Of a stretch of DNA of 64,000 bases, positions 55,739 through 63,575 are shown piece after piece. The stretch's first letter is position 1. Every line of letters begins with the position of its first letter. Made by a program: the position numbers and the translations under genes. A model generated the notes under the pieces. The model was not told the DNA's origin. It made no database searches and saw nothing but the letters and a program-made list of their open reading frames with translations. This DNA comes from Bin55 sp963664665 (GTDB lineage: Bacteria > Pseudomonadota > Gammaproteobacteria > Pseudomonadales > Azotimanducaceae). The stretch is taken from assembly GCA_963664665.2 (NCBI GenBank), contig CAXXMH010000005.1:1-64000 (forward strand), read 5' to 3'.

Positions 55739-58528
55739 ATGCAAGAATCGACAATCGACAAGCTGATTCTCAGTTCGCCATTTGAAGAGCCCACAGAGCA
55801 TTGGCACTACAACACCGAATTAGAACAATTCGAACGAAAGCAAGGTCGTCGCCCAGCTAGCTTCATCCGCCGAGTTCATAGTTCCAACTCATCCAAAGTG
55901 ACCACAGTCACAGAAGAGATATCGCTCGCAAACCAGATCCGTAATCGAGTTGGGGCTTGGAGAGCAAACGGATATCCAGGCGTAACGGCAACCACGAAAC
56001 GTCTCCTCCAGCACTGGATAGATTCATCAGAAGACGATCGACGTAGGTTCTTCTTTGCCCAAATGGAAGCGATCGAAACGCTAATTTGGCTCAATGAAGT
56101 GGCAGAACACGAAGGTGTCGGAATTGACATTGGTTCGGATGGTGGAGAATTCAAACGCGTCTGCTCAAAAATGGCGACCGGTACGGGCAAGACCGTGGTC
56201 ATGGCGATGCTCATAGCGTGGCAAGTCCTAAACAGAATTCAGTCGAGTACTGACAATCGATTTAGCAAGAACGTACTAGTCGTCGCGCCTGGACTGACCG
56301 TCAAGAAACGCCTAGCAGTTCTCGATCCTTCTGATTCTGGCAACTACTACGATCAATTTCATATTGTGCCGGCAGCGCTACGAAGTCTCCTGAATCAGTG
56401 CAAGTTGCAGATTTGTAACTGGCACAAGCTAAATTGGGAGAACGAAACTGCAATCGAAAAGAAGAAATCAGTAGACAAACGCGGTGCGCTGAGCGACAAG
56501 GCTTACGCACGTGAAGTGCTTGGTGATATGAGCCAAGAAGAAGACCTACTCGTCATCAACGACGAAGCCCATCATGCGTGGCGGTTGCCTGAGGATGCCA
56601 AATCGCTCGGACTAAAAAAAGCGGAAATTCAAGATGCGACCGTATGGGTTGCTGGACTCGACCGAATCCACCGCACATGTCGCATTCTCCGTTGCTACGA
56701 CTTCACGGCGACGCCTTTTATTCCTTCAAATCGATCATCTACCGGAGATCGATTGTTCACCTGGATCGTAAGTGACTTTGGTTTGAACGACTCGATCGAA
56801 GCTGGGTTAGTCAAGACCCCTAGGATCGTCATTCGTGACGATGCCATGCCAAGTGCGACAACCTATAAGTCGAGGCTATTCCACCTCTACGGTGATCCCG
56901 AGGTCCACGACGATCTGAATCGACGTGCTGATCCTACCGAGCTACTTCCCGATCTAGTACTAAACGCGTATACATTGCTTGGATATGACTGGCGACAAAC
57001 CATGTACCGCTGGGAAGAGCAAGGGGCGCCAACTCGTCCAGTAATGATCTCAGTCGCGAACCGTACAGAAACCGCTGCGAGAATCAAACATGCTTTCGAT
57101 TCCGGACATATTCAGATCGCGGAACTTCAAGATCCTGAACGAACGCTACGAATTGATAGCAAAATGCTCGAACGTGCGGAGGAAAAAGACGAGTCGATTA
57201 CGCTGGAGTCGAATCAAAACGGTTCAGAGACGTCTCCCACGCTCACGAACAAGCAACATCGGGAAGAATTCTTACGAAAGCAAGTTGATACCGTTGGAAA
57301 GCCAGGTGAAGTCGGGGAGAACATTCAAAACGTCATCTCCGTCGGAATGCTCTCAGAGGGATGGGATGCCAAAACTGTCACTCACATTATGGGTTTGCGC
57401 GCATTTACGAGCCAATTACTTTGCGAGCAGGTAGTTGGTCGTGGTCTTCGGCGGACGTCCTACGAGTTGAACGCAACGACGCAGTGTTTCGACGCAGAGT
57501 ACGTGAACGTATTTGGCATTCCGTTCTCTTTTCTCCCACAGGAAACTCAACCAAGCGGAGAAGTAGATCCTCCGACATTAAAAACACGAATCTTTGCAGA
57601 TGACAACAAGCGCGAATTCGAACTCTCGTGGCCAAACGTACATAAGGTTGTCATTGAAGCCGAAACTCGACTCGCTTTGGATTGGAAGCTGATCCAACCG
57701 CTAGAAATCGATGCAGTTCAGACAATATCGGAATCCGAAGTAACGCCAGTTATTGATGGTGAAACGGACGACACAACGTTTGAACGCGTACGTATCTCCC
57801 TACAGGAATCAAGAGACCTCGTCCGATTACAGACAACCGTATTCAATACTGCAGCCGAACTATTACGAGCTTCCAAACACACATTTCAAGGATCGGAACC
57901 ATCATTGGTTAAAGAGATTATTCGACTAACTAATGCATTTCTTCGTTCAGACCGAATGTGCATTACGCCGATCAAATATCGAGATGATCCCGATCTGAGA
58001 GATTTCATTCTGTCCGTGAATATGAGCAAAATCATTAGACACCTGTGGGGCGCGATCATTAGTGCGCCGAAGATGAATCTAAAGCTAATATTCGAAGAAC
58101 GCCACCCGATTTCATCGACTACAGACCATCGAGATTGGTATACGGCGAAGCACACCGTGAAAGGTAGAAAATCCCATATAAACCGCGCTGTATGCGATAG
58201 TTCCTGGGAGGTCTATACCGCTCACGTGTTAGACGCGAATCAATACGTCGATGCTTGGGTTAAGAACGATCACGTTGGATTTGCTATTCAGTACCTACAC
58301 AACGGAGTCGTTCGTCAGTACTACACGGACTTCATCGTGAAGTTAGTCAACGGAAAGCAATTGATTGTCGAAGTTAAGGGCAAAGAACGTCCCCAAGACG
58401 AAAGCAAGAAGAAAGCCGCCATCACATGGGTCAACGCGGTGAACGCGCATGGCGGATTTGGACAGTGGCATTTCATATATGCCACAGACATCCATGAGAT
58501 CGAGTCTGTCATCGAGGAACTTTCTTAA
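55739..58528 (+). CDS. res: Type III-like restriction endonuclease subunit (Res), DEAD/DEAH helicase-nuclease
   Basis: 929 residues: Walker A KMATGTGKT (about 144-152), DEAH-type motif II INDEAHHAW (about 272), motif III DFTATPF, motif VI QVVGRGLRR, then a C-terminal PD-(D/E)XK nuclease (DFIVKLVNGKQLIVEVKGKE). It translocates along unmodified DNA and cleaves it with Mod. The ATG shares one base with the PIN gene stop (TAATG). Since the insertion at 53578 separates it from the promoter before mod, its expression now depends on polarity through the element or on a promoter inside it. Confidence 0.88.
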   Translation: MQESTIDKLILSSPFEEPTEHWHYNTELEQFERKQGRRPASFIRRVHSSNSSKVTTVTEEISLANQIRNRVGAWRANGYPGVTATTKRLLQHWIDSSEDDRRRFFFAQMEAIETLIWLNEVAEHEGVGIDIGSDGGEFKRVCSKMATGTGKTVVMAMLIAWQVLNRIQSSTDNRFSKNVLVVAPGLTVKKRLAVLDPSDSGNYYDQFHIVPAALRSLLNQCKLQICNWHKLNWENETAIEKKKSVDKRGALSDKAYAREVLGDMSQEEDLLVINDEAHHAWRLPEDAKSLGLKKAEIQDATVWVAGLDRIHRTCRILRCYDFTATPFIPSNRSSTGDRLFTWIVSDFGLNDSIEAGLVKTPRIVIRDDAMPSATTYKSRLFHLYGDPEVHDDLNRRADPTELLPDLVLNAYTLLGYDWRQTMYRWEEQGAPTRPVMISVANRTETAARIKHAFDSGHIQIAELQDPERTLRIDSKMLERAEEKDESITLESNQNGSETSPTLTNKQHREEFLRKQVDTVGKPGEVGENIQNVISVGMLSEGWDAKTVTHIMGLRAFTSQLLCEQVVGRGLRRTSYELNATTQCFDAEYVNVFGIPFSFLPQETQPSGEVDPPTLKTRIFADDNKREFELSWPNVHKVVIEAETRLALDWKLIQPLEIDAVQTISESEVTPVIDGETDDTTFERVRISLQESRDLVRLQTTVFNTAAELLRASKHTFQGSEPSLVKEIIRLTNAFLRSDRMCITPIKYRDDPDLRDFILSVNMSKIIRHLWGAIISAPKMNLKLIFEERHPISSTTDHRDWYTAKHTVKGRKSHINRAVCDSSWEVYTAHVLDANQYVDAWVKNDHVGFAIQYLHNGVVRQYYTDFIVKLVNGKQLIVEVKGKERPQDESKKKAAITWVNAVNAHGGFGQWHFIYATDIHEIESVIEELS

Positions 58529-58602
58529 TCACCACTTGACAAACGAACCCTACTGAAGGCGGATCAAATTCCCTAAACGAGATTTGTGCTATGGCTAGTG
58601 AT

Positions 58603-58982
58603 AGGTGCACGACAAATCTCGTGGATTTAAACTGGACAAGACACCATACAAACGATAGATTTTAGGCAGAGTTGCGCCCCTAAGGAGCACTTTCGAGCGC
58701 GTCGTCCGGAGGATTCCTCCAGTCCGTGACGTGAGCTTGCATGATGCCCAGCGTCGCTAACCAAGCATAATTAAAGCGATGTTTGGACGGGTACGAGTCG
58801 ACCCTTGGCTTACGGCACGACGGCTCAACCATGCCATTGACGATGTCGATTGTTGACGATTTCAAGGACCGGTTAGCGGCGCGTCGCGCATAGAGGACAG
58901 GCGACGCCTTCGAAAACCAACTGCTACGCGTGGGCTTCAAACCCTTATGGGACAAGGGATCTGCAAAAATTGTCGTACACCC
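58603..58982 (-). mobile_element. Internally deleted ISKra4-like element (non-autonomous, about 380 bp)
   Basis: Read from 58982 down, it starts GGGTGTACGACAATTTTTGC and follows the intact element through GATCCCTTGTCCCATAAGGG and the region around CCTTCGAAAACCAAC. It then jumps to sequence matching the other side (TTGAAATCGTCAACAATCGA, AAACATCGCTTTAATTATGC). The far end AGGTGCACGACAAATC is a drifted inverted repeat. The transposase is deleted. It is in inverted orientation to the copy at 53578, so the pair flanks res. A hairpin CGAGATTTGT/ACAAATCTCG overlaps its left end (58579-58621) just after the res stop. Confidence 0.75.
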
Positions 58983-59444
58983 ATTAGTGATTTCGTTGGG
59001 TGGTGCTTGGATTCTATGAGATTCAAGTGCTGGCGACGCACGAACAAGAAGCTGAAGCATTAGGAACAGTGCGAATACATTGAATGTTCGTCACGGTTCG
59101 ACTGCCCTACTGTGAAACGACACCACAATGCATTGAGACGGTACGGATTGAAAAGAAGCGCAGTACGGAAAAACGGTGAAATGCTAAATTTAGCCCAGAG
59201 GGTTGAATTTGCGGTTTTCGTTAGAGCCGAACAAGGGCTCCCGGTGGCAACAGCGCATCTCGAGTAAGCATCTGGGTGCTGCATTGCTTCCCTCAACGAT
59301 CTAGTCTTAATTCGTCACAGCGTTCCAGAAATGCGCGACACAATCAAATTTGCCCATCCAGACGTGGTCGTCGAAGTGCCAATTCGGATAACTCAATTTA
59401 GCATGTGACCCAACACGAAGTCTCGAGGAATTCTTCCTTCTTGA
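58983..59444. other. Intergenic, about 460 bp
   Basis: No supported gene. The part near 59340-59444 resembles 59990-60100 below the next coiled-coil gene, so it belongs to a duplicated 3' flank. Confidence 0.4.
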
Positions 59445-59477
59445 TTCGCACGCGGGTCTAGACACCGAGAGCGAATT
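59445..59477. repeat. Inverted repeat downstream of the first duplicated coiled-coil gene
   Basis: ATTCGC and GCGAAT bracket further pairing bases (ACGCGGGT/ACACCGAG). The same position after the paralog carries a stronger version (60102-60132). It overlaps the hairpin-plus-gene 3' unit but has no T-run. Confidence 0.4.
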
Positions 59478-59484
59478 AAATGGA

Positions 59485-59850
59485 CTATGTAGAAAGCTCG
59501 ATGATTTGCGCCAGTCCAGCCGTGATCCCAACCGTGGCAGCTAGTCCACCTAACGTGTATAGCATGCTCTTGACCGGTAGCCATGATGTCATGTGATTCA
59601 ACGATTTGACGACAGCTTGTGATTGCGCGTTCATATCAGAGCGCAATTCCGCAATATTCTTGTCCACCTTTGACTCTAAGTCGTCGAAGCGTTTATCCAT
59701 CTTTGACTCTAAGCTCGCGACGATACGATTAATCCCAGTATCGAATACTTCGTCAATAATCATCAAAGTTCCTTTAGCCAGTTCGGCGCTGAAGCCGTGT
59801 TTTTCCACCAGCGTCCGGCTAAGTGTGTTGCCGCGGTTAAGCGAAATCAT
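59485..59850 (-). CDS. Coiled-coil membrane protein, duplicated pair (shorter copy)
   Basis: 121 residues from the ATG at 59848-59850 (GAGAGG 7 nt upstream): MISLNRGNTLSRTLVEKHGF..., a coiled coil (ESKMDKRFDDLESKVDKNIA, ELRSDMNAQSQAVVKSLNHM) and a C-terminal membrane helix (MLYTLGGLAATVGITAGLAQ). Same layout as the gene at 60142 (matching N-terminus, AELRAEMNAQ core and LPIKSM.YTL start of helix) but with fewer heptads. DUF1640-like; function unknown. Confidence 0.7.
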   Translation of the reverse strand: MISLNRGNTLSRTLVEKHGFSAELAKGTLMIIDEVFDTGINRIVASLESKMDKRFDDLESKVDKNIAELRSDMNAQSQAVVKSLNHMTSWLPVKSMLYTLGGLAATVGITAGLAQIIELST

Positions 59851-60101
59851 GACACACCTCTCGGATGCGCCGAAAAAAATGTAAGTTGAAATCACAGATG
59901 GCGCACAACCAATTTCTTACCCATGCGCAAAGGTAGATTCGCCAAGTCCAGACAGGCTGATCGCGAATTCGCCGCCGTGTATAGGGGAATTTCTATGAAA
60001 TTGGCACAATCCAACCACGTATGGTCGTCAGCGAACTGACTCGGATTACGCGACGTAACTACTCACATAACACGAAATCTCGCGGCCTTGCTCATTCAAC
60101 A
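59851..60101. other. Duplicated leader and 3' flank between the coiled-coil paralogs
   Basis: 59895-59945 matches the leader of the paralog (60745-60800: CACAG..GGCGCA.AACCAATTTCTT). The part up to 60101 matches the 3' flank of the first copy. This shows that the whole leader-gene-flank unit was tandemly duplicated. Confidence 0.5.
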
Positions 60102-60132
60102 TTCGCACCCGGGTTTAAACCCCGAGTGCGAA
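60102..60132. repeat. Strong inverted repeat downstream of the second coiled-coil gene
   Basis: TTCGCAC/GTGCGAA with inner GGGTTT/AAACCC pairing lies 10-40 nt after the stop at 60142 on the minus strand. It could stop transcription or protect the mRNA 3' end; no T-run follows. Confidence 0.45.
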
Positions 60133-60141
60133 CTGAGCACA

Positions 60142-60705
60142 CTAACTGAACATTTGAAGGATATCCGGCCATCTCGACAAGAAGGTGACTAACCCAATCA
60201 ACGCGAGAAGGGTGTATCCCATGCTCTTGATCGGTAGCCATCTCGAAATGACTTTCATTCGACCGTCAAGCAAGTCAAACCGTTCGGTTATTCGCGAATC
60301 GACTAAGTCAACACGAGTGTTGACGCCATCGAATAGCTTATAGACCGTGTCAAACCGCTTTTCAATCAAATCAAATCGATCGTCGACAACTTTGAAGCGA
60401 CTGTCGAATACGTCGAAGCGATTGTCGATCACATCGAAGCGATTGTCGATCACATCGAAGCGATTGTCGATCACATCGAAGCGATTATCAACAATTTTGA
60501 ATTGTGCGTTCATCTCTGCACGCAATTCCGCAATGCTTTTGTCCATCTTTGACTCTAAGCCAGCGATGCTCGCGAGCACACGATCAAATCCACTATCGAC
60601 CATTTCGTCAACAATCATCAAAGTGCCATTAGCCTGTTCGGCGCTGAAGCCGTGTTCTTCCACCATCCTCTGGATAAGTGTGTTTCCGTGGTTAAGCGAA
60701 ACCAT
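60142..60705 (-). CDS. Coiled-coil membrane protein with heptad tandem repeats (longer copy)
   Basis: 187 residues from the ATG at 60703-60705 (GAGGAGG upstream): MVSLNHGNTLIQRMVEEHGF, a coiled coil that contains repeated seven-residue units of the type DNRFDVI (at least seven, about residues 75-125) and a C-terminal membrane helix (MGYTLLALIGLVTFLSRWPD). The repeats are encoded by 21-bp units, three of them identical. Single-pass proteins with long membrane-proximal coiled coils resemble DUF1640 and phage-associated proteins. Function unknown. Confidence 0.75.
   Translation of the reverse strand: MVSLNHGNTLIQRMVEEHGFSAEQANGTLMIVDEMVDSGFDRVLASIAGLESKMDKSIAELRAEMNAQFKIVDNRFDVIDNRFDVIDNRFDVIDNRFDVFDSRFKVVDDRFDLIEKRFDTVYKLFDGVNTRVDLVDSRITERFDLLDGRMKVISRWLPIKSMGYTLLALIGLVTFLSRWPDILQMFS
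60368..60508. repeat. 21-bp tandem repeats inside the coiled-coil gene
   Basis: Exact units ATTGTCGATCACATCGAAGC plus G occur three times in tandem (about 60420-60482), with four or so degenerate units on each side. Each unit encodes seven residues, so unit gain or loss lengthens the coiled coil without a frameshift. Confidence 0.8.
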
Positions 60706-61123
60706 GACACACCTCCTCGGATGCTCCGAAAAGCATTGTAAGTTGAAAACACAGCAGGCGCATAACCAATTTCTTGGCCATGCGCGAGGGTAGATTCACC
60801 AAGCGAGACGGATCACGCTTGAGCGAAAAGTTCCGACAAGTCGGAACGTCGTAGAAAAGCAACATGGTGTTGTCCTCCGTTTGCACTAAGGAACAGCACC
60901 CCCACTGGAGATTCGCTCCCCAGTTGGGTTTGATCGACTCATATAGAGTCGAAGTCGTAAAAGTAAGGTACACGCAACGACCTGAAAGGCGTTACGCTGT
61001 ATGCCGGTCTCAGTACCCGTTGGCACCTCTACCGCTAAATTCGTAGCGGCCACGATATTTGCTGACCTATCCTTCATTTGTGTACCACGATCTCACAGAC
61101 GCACGTGAAAATCAATCGAGAAG
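60706..61123. other. Leader region of the coiled-coil gene, about 420 bp
   Basis: The 60 bp above the gene match the leader of its paralog. A minus-strand frame (60692-60973) overlaps the gene start and has no supporting signal. Nothing further recognised. Confidence 0.35.
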
Positions 61124-61303
61124 TTAGTCCTGTGGCGATCCTGCAGCTTCGTGCTCCATCAACCGCATGTTGTTCTTCATGCCATTGATTTCGTGAGCAC
61201 TCAGAGCGGCTTCTATGCCAAACGCGTTACTAGTACCGATCATCGTTTCTTGAGTATGCCGCATAGACTCCAAATGTGAATCACAGAGTCTCAATCGACT
61301 CAA
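61124..61303 (-). CDS. Possible small protein, 59 aa
   Basis: The frame starts at a TTG (61301-61303) or an ATG 12 codons later (61266) and reads ...MRHTQETMIGTSNAFG IEAALSAHEINGMKNN..., ending at TAA 61124-61126. Composition is protein-like and the helix is amphipathic, but no ribosome binding site or homologous family is evident. It may be a gene tail. Confidence 0.3.
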   Translation of the reverse strand: MSRLRLCDSHLESMRHTQETMIGTSNAFGIEAALSAHEINGMKNNMRLMEHEAAGSPQD

Positions 61304-61725
61304 AATGCGAGTGTCGGCAAGGATTGCCTAGTCTCGCCGATGGATCAACTCCAGAAGGCATGTTGCACGTACGCAGGAGCGTTTCTGTCTGAATCTGTTC
61401 ATATTAATAATTCGGAACAATAATGATGAAATGTATAGTTTTAGTCGACAATCAAAACCTGTCTTGAACGACTTTATCCGTCTATCCGTAGATTCGACGC
61501 GAAGCAAATCCGGCCTTGAGCGTGATTGACACGACAATGCCGTGATCAATCACAAGAGACAAGGCACATTGAACTTCCACTTGAACGAACTCGCGGAATC
61601 AAACCTTGAAGGCTTACGTGATATCTGCCGTATCCGACCGCAATCAGCAACCGTGCTAAAAATAGAAAGCCTAGTGCTTTACTGCGGGGTGCTGCCACGC
61701 TACGACACGCTGTGAGGCAAACAAA
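61304..61725. other. Intergenic, about 420 bp
   Basis: No supported gene. The promoter of the DUF433 gene should be near the right end. Confidence 0.35.
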
Positions 61726-61959
61726 TTGACGAACTGGGATACCTGTCCGGGGGTGGAGCGAAGACCAGGAAGAGTCAGTGGTGCGTGGGTTTTCGCAGGT
61801 ACGCGTATTCCGCTTTACGCCCTATACGAGAACCTTGCTGGTGGCGCCACGGTTAGCGAATTCGTTGAGTGGTTCCCTGGAGTTGATGAGCAGCAAGTGC
61901 TCGAGGTGTTGAAACACGAAGCTGAAGCGCTGAGAACTTCGGGGATGGACCGAAGCTGA
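61726..61959 (+). CDS. DUF433 protein (VapB-type antitoxin family), solitary
   Basis: 77 residues beginning MTNWDTCPGVERRPGRVSGA then WVFAGTRIPLYALYENLAGG..., with SEFVEWFPGVDEQQVLEVLK: the DUF433 helix-turn-helix fold. Such proteins usually precede a DUF5615 PIN-like toxin. None follows here: the next gene is on the other strand 60 bp away. The TTG start has GTGAGG 9 nt upstream. Confidence 0.75.
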   Translation: MTNWDTCPGVERRPGRVSGAWVFAGTRIPLYALYENLAGGATVSEFVEWFPGVDEQQVLEVLKHEAEALRTSGMDRS

Positions 61960-62018
61960 TATCTACGTAGATTGCGCAAGTTCTCGCGTCGAACTTCGGT
62001 ATTGCTGCGCGTCTTGTC

Positions 62019-62717
62019 CTACTCAGTCTTCGACATATCTGTCGTGCGATTCCGCTTGCGTTCCTGCCGTTCAATTTCCTTCCGGCGATGTTCCCAACCC
62101 GCATGCCATGCTTTGAACCACTCAGGACGTAACTCATCACCGACAAGCATGGAAGCACGACCGCACTCGAAAAACGCTAGTCTAGGAGGATCTTGACACC
62201 CCAAGTCATACGCTTCGCTATTGTCGTAAATAGTCAATTCATCGAACAATTCGACGGTCTTACGAAGATTGGATAACGAATAACGCCAACGAGTTGGAAT
62301 GAGAGCGGGATCAACACGATGTCCCATCCTCTCTTGAACTCGTCGATTAATTCGATCAATATTGACTTGGGGGGAATTCGTGCCCAGATAGTGACCTTGA
62401 ATTCGATAGCCATGGGATCTAGCATCATTAACTTGATTGACTCCACGTTCTCCTGAGTAGGTACTTTCTACACCATACGCGGCGTGTTCGGTAATGGCTC
62501 TCTTTATCCTATCCTCACCTATTCGCAAGGCTTCGATTCGACTAGCTTCACTATCCCAATTTCCGATTCCTTCTGCGATCGAATCAAGGTCGATGTGGAC
62601 CTCAGCTAGCGCGTCGCGATTCGCTCGTTTCCACGTGGTTTTACCGCAACCATCGCACCCCATGACGATGGCGAATGATGGTTTGTTATCCAATATGTCA
62701 GCCAATGGATCGACCAT
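62019..62717 (-). CDS. Zeta-toxin-like P-loop kinase
   Basis: 232 residues with Walker A MGCDGCGKTTWKR (about 20-30), the substrate-region Asp in HIDLDSIAEGIG, an ESTYSGERGV segment, and R residues in RINRRVQERMGHRVDP, as in zeta/PezT and related UDP-sugar or nucleotide kinases. The C-terminus is a basic helix (EHRRKEIERQERKRNRTT). It may phosphorylate peptidoglycan precursors as a toxin, or be a non-toxic relative. No epsilon-like antitoxin is adjacent. Confidence 0.65.
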   Translation of the reverse strand: MVDPLADILDNKPSFAIVMGCDGCGKTTWKRANRDALAEVHIDLDSIAEGIGNWDSEASRIEALRIGEDRIKRAITEHAAYGVESTYSGERGVNQVNDARSHGYRIQGHYLGTNSPQVNIDRINRRVQERMGHRVDPALIPTRWRYSLSNLRKTVELFDELTIYDNSEAYDLGCQDPPRLAFFECGRASMLVGDELRPEWFKAWHAGWEHRRKEIERQERKRNRTTDMSKTE

Positions 62718-62733
62718 TCGGTGGCCAGATAAC

Positions 62734-62967
62734 TTACCGCAAGTTTAACGACGCATCGATATGTTCGATAGCTTCAGCATTCGTTGAAGCTGGTACCTAT
62801 ATGCGAAGATGTGTCGCGATAGCAAGAAATTCCGAGAGGCAATACCAAGAGAGTCCTAAGAGTTCGTTTTCGATTGCGAACCTAATAATGCATTTCCGGA
62901 CACGATCATGCCGCTCCGAATCAGCACGACGGGCTTACGCCAAAATTTTGATGTCAACTGAAATCAA
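62734..62967 (-). pseudogene. vapC: VapC (PIN) toxin with in-frame stops
   Basis: The frame from TTG 62965-62967 reads LISVDIKILA, TAA, ARRADSERHDRVRKCIIRF, ELLGLSWYCLSEFLAIATHL and then TAG, IEHIDASLNL. The PIN start VDTNILVYAHR is recognisable, with Thr-Asn changed to Ile-Lys, and two stops interrupt it. The C-terminal half is missing. The TTG overlaps the vapB stop (TTGA). Confidence 0.8.
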
Positions 62968-63209
62968 GAACCTCTTCCTTCGTAAATAAGTGATCGGATC
63001 ACACCCCAGTCTTTCCCTTGTAGTTCGGGGTTGAGACCATTACCGTTCACGCTAGCGTCCCGTAGTTCGAAATTCCCCTTCGCTTGATCCTGTCGAATCG
63101 CTAGCCGTACACCTCGTTCAATCAATGCTCGCAAAGTGATTTTCTGTCTCGCAGCATGAGCTTTCGCAGCGCGCATTAATTCCTCTGACAACTCTACTGT
63201 AGTTTTCAA
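62964..63209 (-). CDS. vapB: VapB-type ribbon-helix-helix antitoxin
   Basis: 81 residues: MKTTVELSEELMRAAKAHAA then RQKITLRALIERGVRLAIRQ is the ribbon-helix-helix domain; the tail (ELQGKDWGVIRSLIYEGRGS) would bind the PIN toxin. Start ATG with purine-rich upstream sequence. The frame is intact while vapC is degenerate. Confidence 0.8.
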   Translation of the reverse strand: MKTTVELSEELMRAAKAHAARQKITLRALIERGVRLAIRQDQAKGNFELRDASVNGNGLNPELQGKDWGVIRSLIYEGRGS

Positions 63210-63575
63210 TCTAAAGCCTCCTACGTTTCAACACGCCTCCTCATATCCTAGAGGACATTCGCCACCGTTGCCTGAGCATCAAATATGCAATCCCGTCGAT
63301 CGCAAAGTGCATCTATCGCTCTTAAGACATCCGATATAGTACGAACGGATCGACAAATGTGAATCTCCTGTGTCAATCTCGACAAAGGGGTATACATTTT
63401 CAATTTAACCAAGTCGGAAGCGACGCATCTAGGCAAATCGTCCGCTTGCTTCCCAACATATGGTGAAACGCATGCTGTTGATATCCACTCTTTATGCCGA
63501 GAGGCAATTTCCCCACATCTGACGATGTACTGATCACGGAATTGAGTGACCTTTCCCAACAGAAGAATCCACGGA
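63210..63575. other. Intergenic, about 365 bp
   Basis: Region between divergent vapB and the ATPase gene. A minus-strand frame (63248-63688) runs into the ATPase gene and is not supported. No palindrome noted. Confidence 0.35.

Larger units (their letters stand above)
53477..55739 (+). pseudogene. PIN-domain (VapC-like) nuclease gene between mod and res, split by an insertion sequence
   Basis: The pieces 53477-53577 and 55418-55739 join in frame, without one copy of the 9-bp duplication GAATACGGT, into a 140-residue PIN protein: FADTSFWIARVNPDD, TVAERVIVTSEEVLTEVLNY, GFSLTDCISM and LSHDRHFHQAGFRLL. Conserved acidic residues are Asp9, Glu in TSEEVLTE, Asp in LTDC and Asp in HDRHF. It begins inside mod and ends in TAATG shared with res, so all three genes were translated as one unit. 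No VapB-type antitoxin is next to it. PIN proteins are RNases; a role inside a restriction operon is unusual. The insertion leaves it inactive. Confidence 0.88.

Noticed and set aside
60408..60490. Short tandem repeat array considered as CRISPR or iteron
   Set aside because: The 21-bp units are contiguous, in frame and encode coiled-coil heptads; there are no spacers and no replication genes nearby.
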